Shown: positions 35,697 to 45,900 of the stretch, one piece after another
Layout: every line of letters starts with the position of its first letter
How positions within the stretch are numbered: position 1 is the first letter of the stretch
Assembly (NCBI RefSeq): GCF_910592395.1
Contig: NC_088314.1
Coordinates: 13,518,001 to 13,578,000 of the forward strand
DNA from: Lineus longissimus
Taxonomy: Eukaryota; Nemertea; Pilidiophora; Heteronemertea; Lineidae
Length of the DNA stretch: 60,000 nucleotides
Direction: 5' to 3'
Made by a program: the position numbers and the translations under genes
Notes under the pieces: model-generated
Seen by the model: the letters and a program-made list of their open reading frames with translations, nothing else
Told to the model about the DNA's origin: nothing
Database searches by the model: none

Positions 35697-35816
35697 TATT
35701 TTCAACACAGCAAATTTTTCGAAGTACAGTAAAGCAATTGAAGTTCTGTGGCAAAAATTTGTTGCCTGCCTTGCAGCTGGTCTATTTGGAAGCAATACGC
35801 CCTGTGGCAGTAGTTT

Positions 35817-36195
35817 GTTGCCCTCTGCCAATAATTTGGTGCCTTGCGGCAGATATTCGGTGCCTTGCGGCAGATAATCGGTGCCTTGCGGCAGATATTC
35901 GGTGCCTTGCGGCAGATATTCGGTGCCTTGCGGCAGATATTCAGTGCCTTGCGGCAAGTATTCGGAGCCTAGCGGCAGGTATTCGGTGCCTTGCGGCAGA
36001 AATCAGGTGCCTTGCGGCAGATATTCGGTGCCTTGCGGCAGGTATTAGGTGCCTTGCGACAGGTATTAGGTGCCTTGCGGCAGGTATTAGGTGCCTTGCG
36101 GCAGGTATTAGGTGCCTTGCGGCAGGTATTAGGTGCCTTGCGGCAGGTATTACGTGCCTTGCGGCAGATATTCGTTGCCTTGTGGCAGGTATTTG
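35817..36195. repeat. 21-bp minisatellite, about 18 units
   Basis: The unit is close to GGTGCCTTGCGGCAGATATTC, with later units ending in AGGTATTA. On the minus strand it encodes LPQGTEY repeats in the frame that runs into the Helentron Rep gene. The period keeps all six frames open for long stretches, which creates several spurious ORFs. Confidence 0.95.
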
Positions 36196-36199
36196 ATAA

Positions 36200-37467
36200 T
36201 GCTCTCCAGGAATGGAAAGCAGTAAGACGAGTAAGCACACCTTACTCTCTTCTGAATGTGGGAACAGCAAGTGCTTTACTGGACTTCAAATGTGCCAACA
36301 GTAAATCTGTAAAGAAAGAGCAGAGAAATTAACACTGAATAAAGAACGCTGACATAGACGGGTGAATAGTATAATCAAACAGACTATAGATTTTTTTTCC
36401 TTATTCAGGACTTAGTTATGTACATGTTAGTACACCACCGGATACAGTCTCTGCTTGATCAGGTAATATACATTGGGTGGAATAGTTGAACTTCACTTCT
36501 TACCTGGACACAAGGCCTGTTTGAAATCAACCAACACAATACAGTCACAGGGTTCTCCCCAGGGTTGTGCCAAGGTAGGGGGGCATGTGTCGTTTCGATA
36601 GATTTTACCATGCGGCAGAAAACTTTCTCAACAAGTCCAGGGAGAAATAAGGTCTTTAGCTTTAGAGAAGGTGTTTTAATACTCTAAAACTAAGCATGAT
36701 TTCAGCATAATCATGCCTAAGAATGGTCTTAGAATGTTATTTTTGATCAATCTAAAAAAAAATTAATTTTTTTTTAATCAAGGTCAGGCGCCCCCCCCCC
36801 TCAAGCATGTCAAGGTTGGGCGGCCCACCCTCGGAAAACCCCTTGGGGAGAATCCTGATGACTGATGACAAAAGCCTAGAATCCTGCCAGCTAGTCCCAG
36901 CATTCTGTCGGCCTAGCCTACCATTCAAAAATTTGTACTGCACAATCACTCCAAAATCAGCTGAGCACAAGCCACAGACAGCCAAAATTTTCTACACGCA
37001 TGTTGCAACTTAAACTGCAAGCCACAAAAACGATGGGAGGATATTGCTGGGACTACTGCGAAACAAAGCTGTTCTTAGGCCTACAGCGATGTGACTTTAA
37101 AATAACCGTTGTCACGGCCAATGAATGACAGGGAGAAAATCAACGTAAATGGACAGATTCGTTGCATGATATGCAAATTGCAAACACGAGCAAGAAGACG
37201 CCATTTTTTCGTTTAGATTCTAATGGACCCCTTACAGGCATACCCTTGTTTACACCCACAACCTGGTTTTCAGGTAAAAGTGTGACAACATGTACAATGC
37301 GTGGTATGGTGGAATTTCACTTCCTACCTGGACACAAGGCCTTTTTGAAATTGACCAGCATGTTACATGACCAAGGCCTAGTATCCAGGACATGTGGGAC
37401 ACTGAGTCCATAGCAAGGACTGTACTTTAGACTGAATGTCTACCTGGAGACAAGAATTTGTTTAAGG
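36200..37467. other. No supported gene; a short direct repeat
   Basis: TACCTGGACACAAGGCCT followed by a related stretch occurs at about 36500 and again at about 37326, so part of this region belongs to a dispersed repeat. C-rich DNA is seen at 36790-36800. Confidence 0.4.
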
Positions 37468-37633
37468 AATTGAACCCGAGGCGGAGGACCTTGGTTGAGT
37501 TACCAAGACACTCGAGGGTGGAGCTAAAATACAGTCCAAACCCGAGCCGACAGGCGAGGGTTTGGACGAAATTTTAGCTCCACCCGAGAGTGTCTTGGTA
37601 ACTCAACCAAGGTCCGAAGCCGAGGGTTCAATT
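37468..37633. repeat. Long palindrome, arms of about 80 bp
   Basis: The left arm GAATTGAACCC ... CCAAACCCGAG and the right arm CGAGGGTTTGG ... GGGTTCAATTTC pair almost throughout, with a loop of a few bases. It would form a strong hairpin and looks like a foldback MITE. Confidence 0.85.
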
Positions 37634-37715
37634 TCTATTCTAAAATACCTCAAACTTAAAAAGATAGGCCACGAAAATAACTTGAATATGTGCGAATTTG
37701 GCAAATTCCATCCAT

Positions 37716-38668
37716 CGCCGGCCCGGCCGCGAAATTTTTTTCTGCAGGATACTTCTGCCATAGTGTACATCTGACAGCCAATCAGAATTCAAGGCAAGCA
37801 CGTGTCTTTGTTGACATCATCTTTCCACATGGCGCAATAATGTCAACAATGCCACGTGTTCTGATAATCTTGGAAAGAACAAGTTAGCAAATGGTTAGAG
37901 GAGTATATTAGCTAAAATATATTTATTTGCAGTATCTTAACATGTATTTTCATTGTCGAGTGGACTGTATTTATTGGACTTGTCTGTTAAAGGCGCACTG
38001 TGCTCGGCAAAATAGCCGAGGTTGAATGTTTATCTGTCAACCGTGTAACTAGTTCTGCTGTATATGCATAGGTGGCGCCACCATTCAATTTATTTTGTTT
38101 GCTTGTCAAAATGTGTTTTATACAATGGCCCTTCAACAATGTTCAAACTACCAAAATCAACAGCAGACATCGGATACACTGTCCCTTTAATAATTATCAA
38201 CATTGGCAACACTGTCAGTGTCACTGCCCCTTAAAATTTCACAAATCGCGAGACATCGGATACACTGTCCCTTTAATAATTATCAACATTGGCAACACTG
38301 TCAGTGTCACTGCCCCTTAAAATTTCACAAATCAATGCATGCACTGCAATGTAGCGATCAGATCAGCTGATGCCTCTTTTGTACGCATAATATCATCAAT
38401 TTTACAATGAATCTGTGCAATTCATTCCTAAACACTACGACACAAACCTTGAGTTGAGCATAATTGGGGTCAGACAATGAACTATTGTCACATTCACAGT
38501 TGAAGTGGCACTCGGCATGCGACTCGGTATCGTCCATTGTATTTGCATTATCATGCATAAATAAACAGTGTGACGTCAAAGATCGCGCCAATTGTGATTT
38601 GCTGTCAGATGTACACTGTGGCAGAAGTATCCTGCAGAAAAAAATTTCGCGGCCCGGCCGGAGCGCCG
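37716..38668. mobile_element. Foldback element with inverted ends
   Basis: GGCCGCGAAATTTTTTTCTG through CTGACAGC at 37726-37780 recurs inverted at 38598-38660, with few mismatches. The ends carry CGGCCCGGCCG. The interior has no gene but holds an 86-bp tandem duplication. I did not find a clear target duplication. Confidence 0.65.
38165..38333. repeat. 86-bp tandem duplication
   Basis: 38165-38250 and 38251-38333 are nearly identical (AGACATCGGATACACTGTCC ... CACAAATC). Confidence 0.95.
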
Positions 38669-38699
38669 GTAGCGCCATTGTTTACATTATGTTACGGCA

Positions 38700-40000
38700 A
38701 CGTTACAGAAAATGAGACATGTACATTTTGTACAGCGCGCATAGGAAGTCCGCATCGGCTCGCTCAAGTGATGCTAAAATCCGCGCAAATGGGCTATTTG
38801 GAGCGTTTTTCTCGGCAAATATGTGTAGTGCTCATTAAAAAACTTAGGGTGGTTGATGCTTCCTTGACTGATTTGTGTTTGAAGCAGTGTTTTGAGAGCC
38901 TCAAACTTCTGAAGTGAGCTGAAATTCCATTGACGTGACGTGTGCATGGTTCCACATTTTAGTGCAACCCGAGGGAACTTTGGTAGAGCATCTTGGTTGC
39001 GTGCCCAAAACACTCCGCTCTCAGAACGAGGCTTATGCATTTTCCATTTAAAAGTTGACTTTACGGTACCAAGGTATTTTAGAATTATCAACAAGGGGGT
39101 GCCCGTAACTGGCCCATTGTTTCGCTTTTGTTGTCGACGTCATTTACCGGATGTATTAGGCCTTAAACGGCACCATATTGCTACTTTACAATTCTCTGGG
39201 ATTGATTCTACAATCTGCTCCGCAAAATAAGAGTTCCTATGGCCAATGGCTGGCAGAAAATCAAAGTTATTTTGAGATAAAATCTTCTGACATCTTACCT
39301 GCGCAAATGTAAACATGTGCGAGAGCTGGCGTCTTGCCCAATCCGGACCTACTTTCCCTCAATGTTGAGTACGTCGATGAGATCATGATCTATCAGTCTA
39401 TGCAAAAAAATGGTAAAGATAACACCACTAAAATTCCCTAAAATTACTTTTCGGATATCATTACGCATCAACACGCATCTTTCTCAAACTGAATGAAAGA
39501 CCTATATCGCCTTTCGTGCACAACCACATATCAATCAGCTCCGACGATCGACATTCGATTCGATAACAACACGATACAGTTTGATAAATAAACAAAGTTT
39601 TCGTGCTCTGTTCGGTCAAAATCATAATAAACTCATGCAGAAAAGTAGTTCTAATGGAACTAATTCCCTAATTTTCCAATGTTTTGAACACAATTCAGTA
39701 AATCACCCAGTCTCTGATCTGCATAAATTACGATGATAATGAGGTCGTCGCTTCAATTTCGCGACGACGAAAAAATACTCCATTCGAAAGTTGATTTTAC
39801 CGGATTCCGTTAAATCCATCCTTCTAAGACCATTTGAACACTTTTTAGTTGATCTTTTCTATTACCGTATGAAATTTTGAACCAAAGTACATTTCCGTAA
39901 AGGCTCAAATAAGAAAATTTGTCACTTACAAAATCATCGCTCCGGTCGAAATAAAAGGTCGCCGCCATTTTCTTGAATATACGGGTCACAACAGTGCTTA
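38700..40000. other. No supported gene
   Basis: The short open frames here show no domain, no convincing splice structure and no homology I can recognise. A GCCGCCATTTTCTTG stretch near 39960 resembles a promoter-type CCAT element, but nothing is attached to it. Confidence 0.35.
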
Positions 40001-40285
40001 CCAGTTAATACGGCCCCTACTCCAAACGGCCCCAAGTCGATACGGCCCCACTTTATTTTCATGAAATCACTCCTGAGAGCCTTATTTGCAGTTTATCTAA
40101 GGATTTAATCATCCTTGTTAGTTAAAATAAGTTAAATTAATTGATTTCAAGAAGTTTTTAAGAATGGTTGACTCATTTGAGCCAGTTTGAATTCAGTGAC
40201 AAAAAATTCATAACAAAAGTCATGATGTCTCAGAAGTTCAAAATGTAAAATAGGGGCCGTTTTGAATAGGGGCCGTTTTAACTGG
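40001..40285. mobile_element. MITE of 285 bp
   Basis: The left end CCAGTTAATACGGCCCC and the right end GGGGCCGTTTTAACTGG are inverted repeats. Each has an inner second GGCCCC block. The flanks are TTA and ATA, so a TA-type target is possible. No coding sequence. Confidence 0.7.
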
Positions 40286-40829
40286 ATACCACAACAGTAG
40301 TCCAGGCAACCTCGACCACGCAGCAGGGGAGGATCGCCAGCCAAACCTCTGCCACTATCAGCGTCCATGTTTGAAGTCTCCGTACATTCTTGGCGTACAT
40401 TTTACATGGCCAGCATTATCGGCGGCCTGTTCTAGCAGGGATGCAAATTATGTCAGTTCGGGGCGGGAAATTTAAAGTGGGGTCATCCGGGGTCAAACAA
40501 CAGTTTTGCTCACTACCACCAACTGGTGATATAAATCGACACTAATCTATTTTATATGAAAACTTCTATATCATGAAGACCTCTTCAAGTTTATTTCAAG
40601 CTTTTATCTGCAAGAATAGAGCGGCAAAAAATGGTTTATTTAATTACGCATTTTGCCACCTGGGGAGCTGAATGTGAGTCGAATCGCACATTTTCTTTTC
40701 TGTAAGCATCCTTTCCTGCGCTGTTAACATACAAAACCATATTTGAAGTGCCGCAGTTCTATGGTTACAAAATGCCCAACATGGCTGGATGGAAGGACGG
40801 CAATACCAGAAATCCCCGACCTCGAACTT

Positions 40830-40839
40830 GCGCATGCGC
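40830..40839. promoter_or_regulatory. NRF1-like palindrome GCGCATGCGC
   Basis: The 10-bp palindrome matches the NRF1 consensus found in TATA-less animal promoters. No transcript start can be shown. Confidence 0.25.
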
Positions 40840-42125
40840 ACTAATTACCATCTCGGCCGATCAACGCAGTAGTGCGCTTAGCTTAGGGCAATCTCAAAAA
40901 GAAGAGTTAATCAGGCGGTGGGGAGCATTACGCACTTTGCCGATAGCCCATTGGTTTCCTCTAATGTCTAGCTAATACTGTGCGAAATTTCAGTGAATTT
41001 AGTCAAAAAAATCCTTTGTCCACCTTTGTACCGCCGCTTTGCATGCATTGATGAAGTTCAAACAGGGAAAATCAGGAAAATAAGCCTTTGAGGCGTTTTT
41101 ACGGCTCAAAAACTGGCATTTCTAGCGATAATATTTTAGTTGCCGATAGATCCGCGAGAGGGCAATACCATCTAGAGTCATAATAACACTGCTTCTGGTG
41201 TTTTGGAACATTTTTTTCTTTGTCCACTTCCATGCCGAAATTGGAGGTTTTAATGATGTGACAGCAAAAAATTGAATTGGTCATTGCGAGGGGGTCACTA
41301 GGGAGCTTGGGGGGTTGATCTATGCAATATACCTAGTTTTAAATCGTGCTTGTTTCATGCTAATGTGAAACACCATCATTCTGATACTACTGAGATTTAA
41401 ATTTTTCACTCTAGATTTTAAATGAAGTTGAAAATTCATTTTTCACTTGATGATCGTGCTAATCATGACTGCATGAGTCCAGTTTCCCTGCACCCAAAGT
41501 TTATTACTGATGGTAGCTTTCCTATATCTAATTGTCTAATGTAAAAAAGTTGGGCATTTTGTGGGGGGTGTACTGTGGTCTTGGCCTCTCCTACCTTGGG
41601 GGTGGGGGTGGGGTGGGGGTGGGGTGGGGTGGAGGTTGGTCTTGTTGGCATCCAGGTTTGAAATTGATGTAGGCATTCCAGTAATTTGATTGCAAATTTG
41701 TTAGATCCTCTGGTGAACAGTCATATCAGGTGGGAGCATACAAACAAGGACATCAGGGACGCTGTCCTAAATAAAGAGGTGTCCTGATTATGATCACCTG
41801 TGTCCTCGAACACAAGACGTACGATCGTTTAGCCAAAACATACTGCGAGCGGTCAGCCGTACTTTTGAGGTACATTGTGTCTCCGCGGTATAATACGATA
41901 TCAATTTAGACCAAGGGACCAAATAATGCTGTCCTCTCTCAAAGGTGTCCTCACACAGAAGGTAATTCTCTGAATACACCCCGTCTCGTTGAGGCTGCCA
42001 TTGTGATTGATTGCTGCGAGCTGATTCGTCAATGGCGGCACGTGACTGATTACACTGGCGGCCTCTATCGGACGGCGTTGGTCGGGTTTTTCTGGTGTTG
42101 ACACCAATCGAATAGCTATTTGACT

Positions 42126-42157
42126 AGCTCCGCTGACTTTGTCAGCTGAGCTAAAAA
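42126..42157. repeat. Hairpin repeat terminus (inverted copy of 19128)
   Basis: GCTGACTTTGTCAGCTGAGCTA is the reverse orientation of the TAGCTCAGCTGAC terminus near 19130. Confidence 0.45.
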
Positions 42158-42380
42158 CTACTCAAAGGATCCAATGCAATTGACGCATTTTTTTAGAGAA
42201 AGTCAATGGCTTTATTTTGAGAACATGTTCATAACAATTTTTCTTGTTGTCAAAGTACTATTTTTGAGAATTTTAAAAAAATCACACTACGTCCGATCTG
42301 AGAGTTGTTCTTTTATGGTAAGATTGTTATTATATTAATGGTAATCATTAATGTCATTCACATTTCTTTCCTGTTTCCAG

Positions 42381-42771
42381 GCAAATAGATGGACACCATA
42401 AACTTATCAGATGGAGGTTTGTCATTCATGCTGGTATAGATGGCTTTAGCAGATTAACTGTCTATTTGCATTGTTCAGCGAACAACAGGGCATCAACAGT
42501 GACGACACTCTTTACTCAGGCTGTCCGAGAATATGGTTTGCCTCAGCGTGTGCGGGCTGATCATGGCACTGAAAATGTGGAAATTGCTCGACTCATGCTT
42601 GAATCACGAGGTCTTGGATGGGGAAGCATGATCACTGGAAGCTCGGTTCATAACCAAAGGATTGAGAGGCTGTGGAGGGACGTTAGAAGGGTAGTGGTTG
42701 ACCACTACAGCAATGTGTTTTATTTCTTGGAACAGAATAACTTATTGGATCCATTGAATGAAGAGCATATG
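42381..42771 (+). pseudogene. Integrase-core (DDE) gene exon, part 1
   Basis: After the acceptor TTTCCAG at 42380 the frame reads QIDGHHKLIRWRFVIHAGID, ..., RVRADHGTENVEIARLM and NQRIERLWRDVRRVV. These match the integrase core of a family of animal genes with a DDE-type domain (Asp in IDG, Asp in ADHGTEN, Glu in QRIERLWRD). The exon stops making sense at 42772, where a BEL element starts, and continues at 50208. Whether the gene is domesticated or part of a transposon cannot be told here. Earlier exons were not found. Confidence 0.7.
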
Positions 42772-42946
42772 TGTTCAGGAGATATTGTTGTCTTTGGCCC
42801 CGTTACGGCCCTTGTGGAATTGTTCGAAAAGTGTAGAATTAGAAACAACATCATATTTGAAACCACGTTTTGCCTTGCCCATTTTTCCATCAAAATACCC
42901 ATCTTTGACGACAACGAACCACAAATAATAGAGATCCTCAAGAACA
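42772..42946 (+). repeat. 5' LTR of the complete BEL element
   Basis: 175 bp, TGTTCAGGAG ... CTCAAGAACA, followed by a PBS-like TTGGTATACAGAGCG. Confidence 0.95.
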
Positions 42947-42989
42947 TATTGGTATACAGAGCGTAGTTAAGTAGAGTACATTTAGAAGG

Positions 42990-45900
42990 ATGGCCGAAAA
43001 TAGCGTAGAAACTGTGAACAGTGTTGAAGAAACTCCCGATGAAAACCAGACCGCGATGACCCAGATAAAAAGCCCAATCGATTCGAACCTTTTTCCCCCT
43101 GCTAGTAGTAGTATGTGTGCTGGTAGTGGTACTGAGGATGATGCAGCTCGGAGCCACGCTCAGCCTGCTGAGAGCTCCCAACAGAGGTTACGTCCCTCCG
43201 GATGGTACGAAAAGAACTTGAGAAAAGAGAAGGCAGGGTTGAAGTCTGCTTTTACCAGGGCCAGGCGGCAGTTGACAGAGTTAATTTCAGATAGTGACAC
43301 ATTGTTTGCAGATAGTCAGTTTATACAGGCAGCAACTAGAAAAGTTGATAAAGCACAGGAAAGAGCTATGGGCAATATGAGTTCACTGGCTGATTTGTAT
43401 GCGTCTCAAAATAGATTCGAAGACTTTGATAAAGTCACAGCTGAGATGGAGAAGATAGAAGAAGAATTTGCTGATTCTCAGAATGCAGCTGAACAGTATT
43501 TCGCAGAAAGAAGAGAAAAGTCGTCAAGCAGTAGATCGACATCTAGCATAATAAGGAATTGGGATTCACTTGCGAATGTTCACCGATCCCAACAATTTGG
43601 ATCGGCCATAGAAATGATAGAGGAACATGAAGAATCGAGCAGAGGCCTACCTGAACCCGAAGATAGGTCAAAAGACGTCACGACAACAGAAGCTGATCGC
43701 ACACCTGACAAGCCTGATGGTCGCACACTAGATGATGTTGGGGTACAACAACCAGCAGTTGTCATAGACCATGGTGAGATAGCCATGGGTGAGATTACCA
43801 TTGGTGATAAAGGCCCTGGCGAGATTGCCATGGGTGAAAACAAGCCTCGCGGCGGAAATGGTGCAGCTTCAGTTGAAGATAAAGGCCCTGGTGAGATTGC
43901 CATGGGTGAAAACAAGCCTCGCGGCGGAAATGCTGCAGCTCAAGTGGAAGACAAAGGCCCTGGTGAGATTGCCATGGGTGTGCCTGCCATGGATGACAGC
44001 AAGCCTAGAGGCGGTAATGGTTCAACTTTAATTGGTGATCAAGGGAGAAGCGATGTCGCTACTGGTACTACAGCCCCTCCACAGCAGAAGAAAGTCGGTC
44101 CAGCAGTAACAGTCGTTAAGCAGAAACAGACAACAGATGAAGAAGCAAGACACAGAAACAGACAAGTGGAGGGTCCTAAGAAGGTCCAGTTTTATAGTCC
44201 AGCCGCGCCTATTGATAATCGTCAGGTTAAGCCTACCTGTCCACCGGAGCCAATCCAAAATCATCCTGTTTCGCAAAATCGTTTGGTTGCGCCTACTGGA
44301 AATGCTAATGTTGAGCTTTCCCACAGCACTCGAGGTGCAGTGCCTGCAGTTAATTGCAGTCAGCCGAGTAAGGACAAGAGCCCACTCCGATTCCAAGGAA
44401 AACAGATTGATAGCATTCCAGCATATTCGCCCAACAGTTATGGAGCAAATAGTCAGCCTACCCGTATGCCTAACACGATTAAAGCTGACTGGTCACAACC
44501 ATACAACACTATACAATATTATGGCACAGGGGGCCAAGAACCAAGTTACCAGCAGTTCACACAGGACAACAACATTGGTCAGCCTTCAATGCTTGAGAAG
44601 GACATGTGGCGACAGCTGAAGAGAGTTTCCATACCGGTGTTTTCCGGAGACCTGAAGTCTTATGAAAGTTGGAAAGCAGCCTTTGTAGCATGCATCGACA
44701 AGGCACCAGCCACTGCAGAATTCAAGCTTTTGCATTTGAGGGAGCATCTGAGAGGTGAAGCGTTGAAAGTGATTGAAAATCTTGGGCATTCAGCAACAGC
44801 ATATCAAGCGGCAAAGGATAGATTGGATCGGAAATATGGTGGATATAGGAGACAGGTGGCGCTTCACTTCGAGGAAATCCACAACTTTCGTCCAATACGA
44901 CCTGGAAAGCTGAAAGAAGATGTAGAAAAGTTCGCTGATTTGTTGGACCTTACAGTCATAAACCTAAAAGAGTCCGGCCTTTACAGTGACCTCGACAGTC
45001 GTCTGTTGTACTCTGTTCTGATGAAGAAAATGACTGAAAAGATGGTTGCCGAGTATCATCGTTGGCTAGATGACTACCAGTATAAGGAATCGATTGAAGT
45101 TCTTCATGCCTGGATCATAAAGGAAGCACAAGTCCGAATTGTAGCTCATGAAGCTGTTCGTGGGTTTGCCGATGGTACAGGAGATGATAGAAAGAATGGA
45201 CAAAGCACAGATGACAACAGGAGGCACCGATCAGATGATAACTACAAGAAGAAAAAGAGCTTTTTCACATCCGGGTCAGCAGGAGCAGCAAAACCAGAAT
45301 TTAAAAGGGACTGTCCTCTTTCATCATGCCAAGAGCAACATGGCATATGGAGTTGCGACAAGTTTAAAGGACTTGAGATTGACAAGAGATGGGATATGGC
45401 GAAGGAGCTAAAACTTTGCTATAGATGTCTGGCTAATAGTAATCACCGTGGTGTTGACTGCAAACGTAGTCGTGTGTGCGGAATCGAAGGATGTAAAGAA
45501 ACACACAATCGCTTACTGCATCGATCCCCATTGCCAAAAGAAAGTCTTTCAGCCACGAAAAGGGAGAATAAGAAAGAGAAAAGGCCTGCAGCAAGTGGTG
45601 AGAAACCTAGAAGCCAAAACTATGGAAGTCTTACAACCACATCTGATGACAAAGAAGAGTCTGAATACATCGCTCTCCGCACTGTTCCAGTAATTGTGAA
45701 GAACGGGAGGAAACGTTTGAAAATCAACGTACTGTTAGATGATGGAAGTACGACAACCTATATCAACACAGAAGTGGCTGAAGAGTTGGGACTTAAAGGA
45801 GAAGTAATGAAGACCACAGTCAGCGTGCTCAATGGAATGGTAGAATCTTTCGAGACCACACCTGTTGAGGTTGGATTAGAGAGTTTGGACAAGCGAATCG

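Larger units (their letters stand above)
24350..36200 (-). mobile_element. Helentron-type rolling-circle transposon
   Basis: All coding parts lie on the minus strand, close together, in the order leader-2A-peptidase-Rep, PIF1 helicase, APE endonuclease, RPA-like protein. This is the gene content of animal Helentrons (Helitron2). Exact termini were not found, so the limits given are the 21-bp minisatellite on the 5' side and the 345-bp array on the 3' side. Frame breaks at about 31020, 30430 and 26030 mean that this copy is probably not autonomous. Confidence 0.8.
40290..42380. other. No supported gene; G-rich tract at 41596-41638
   Basis: The tract is built of GGGGGTGGGGT units and could form a G-quadruplex. 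The rest has no gene signal. Upstream exons of the integrase-core gene should lie here, but I could not identify them. Confidence 0.35.

Noticed and set aside
35606-36332. Proteins made of repeated CLAADIR, ALRQVLG or CRKAPNT units
   Set aside because: They are six-frame readings of the 21-bp minisatellite; only the minus frame with LPQGTEY joins a real gene, and even there the first good ATG lies downstream of it.
41463-41651. Pro/Thr-rich protein
   Set aside because: It is the reverse reading of the GGGGGTGGGGT tract.
42820-42966. Extension of the integrase-core protein by the frame continuing into 42966
   Set aside because: These codons are the 5' LTR of the BEL element; the true continuation lies at 50208.
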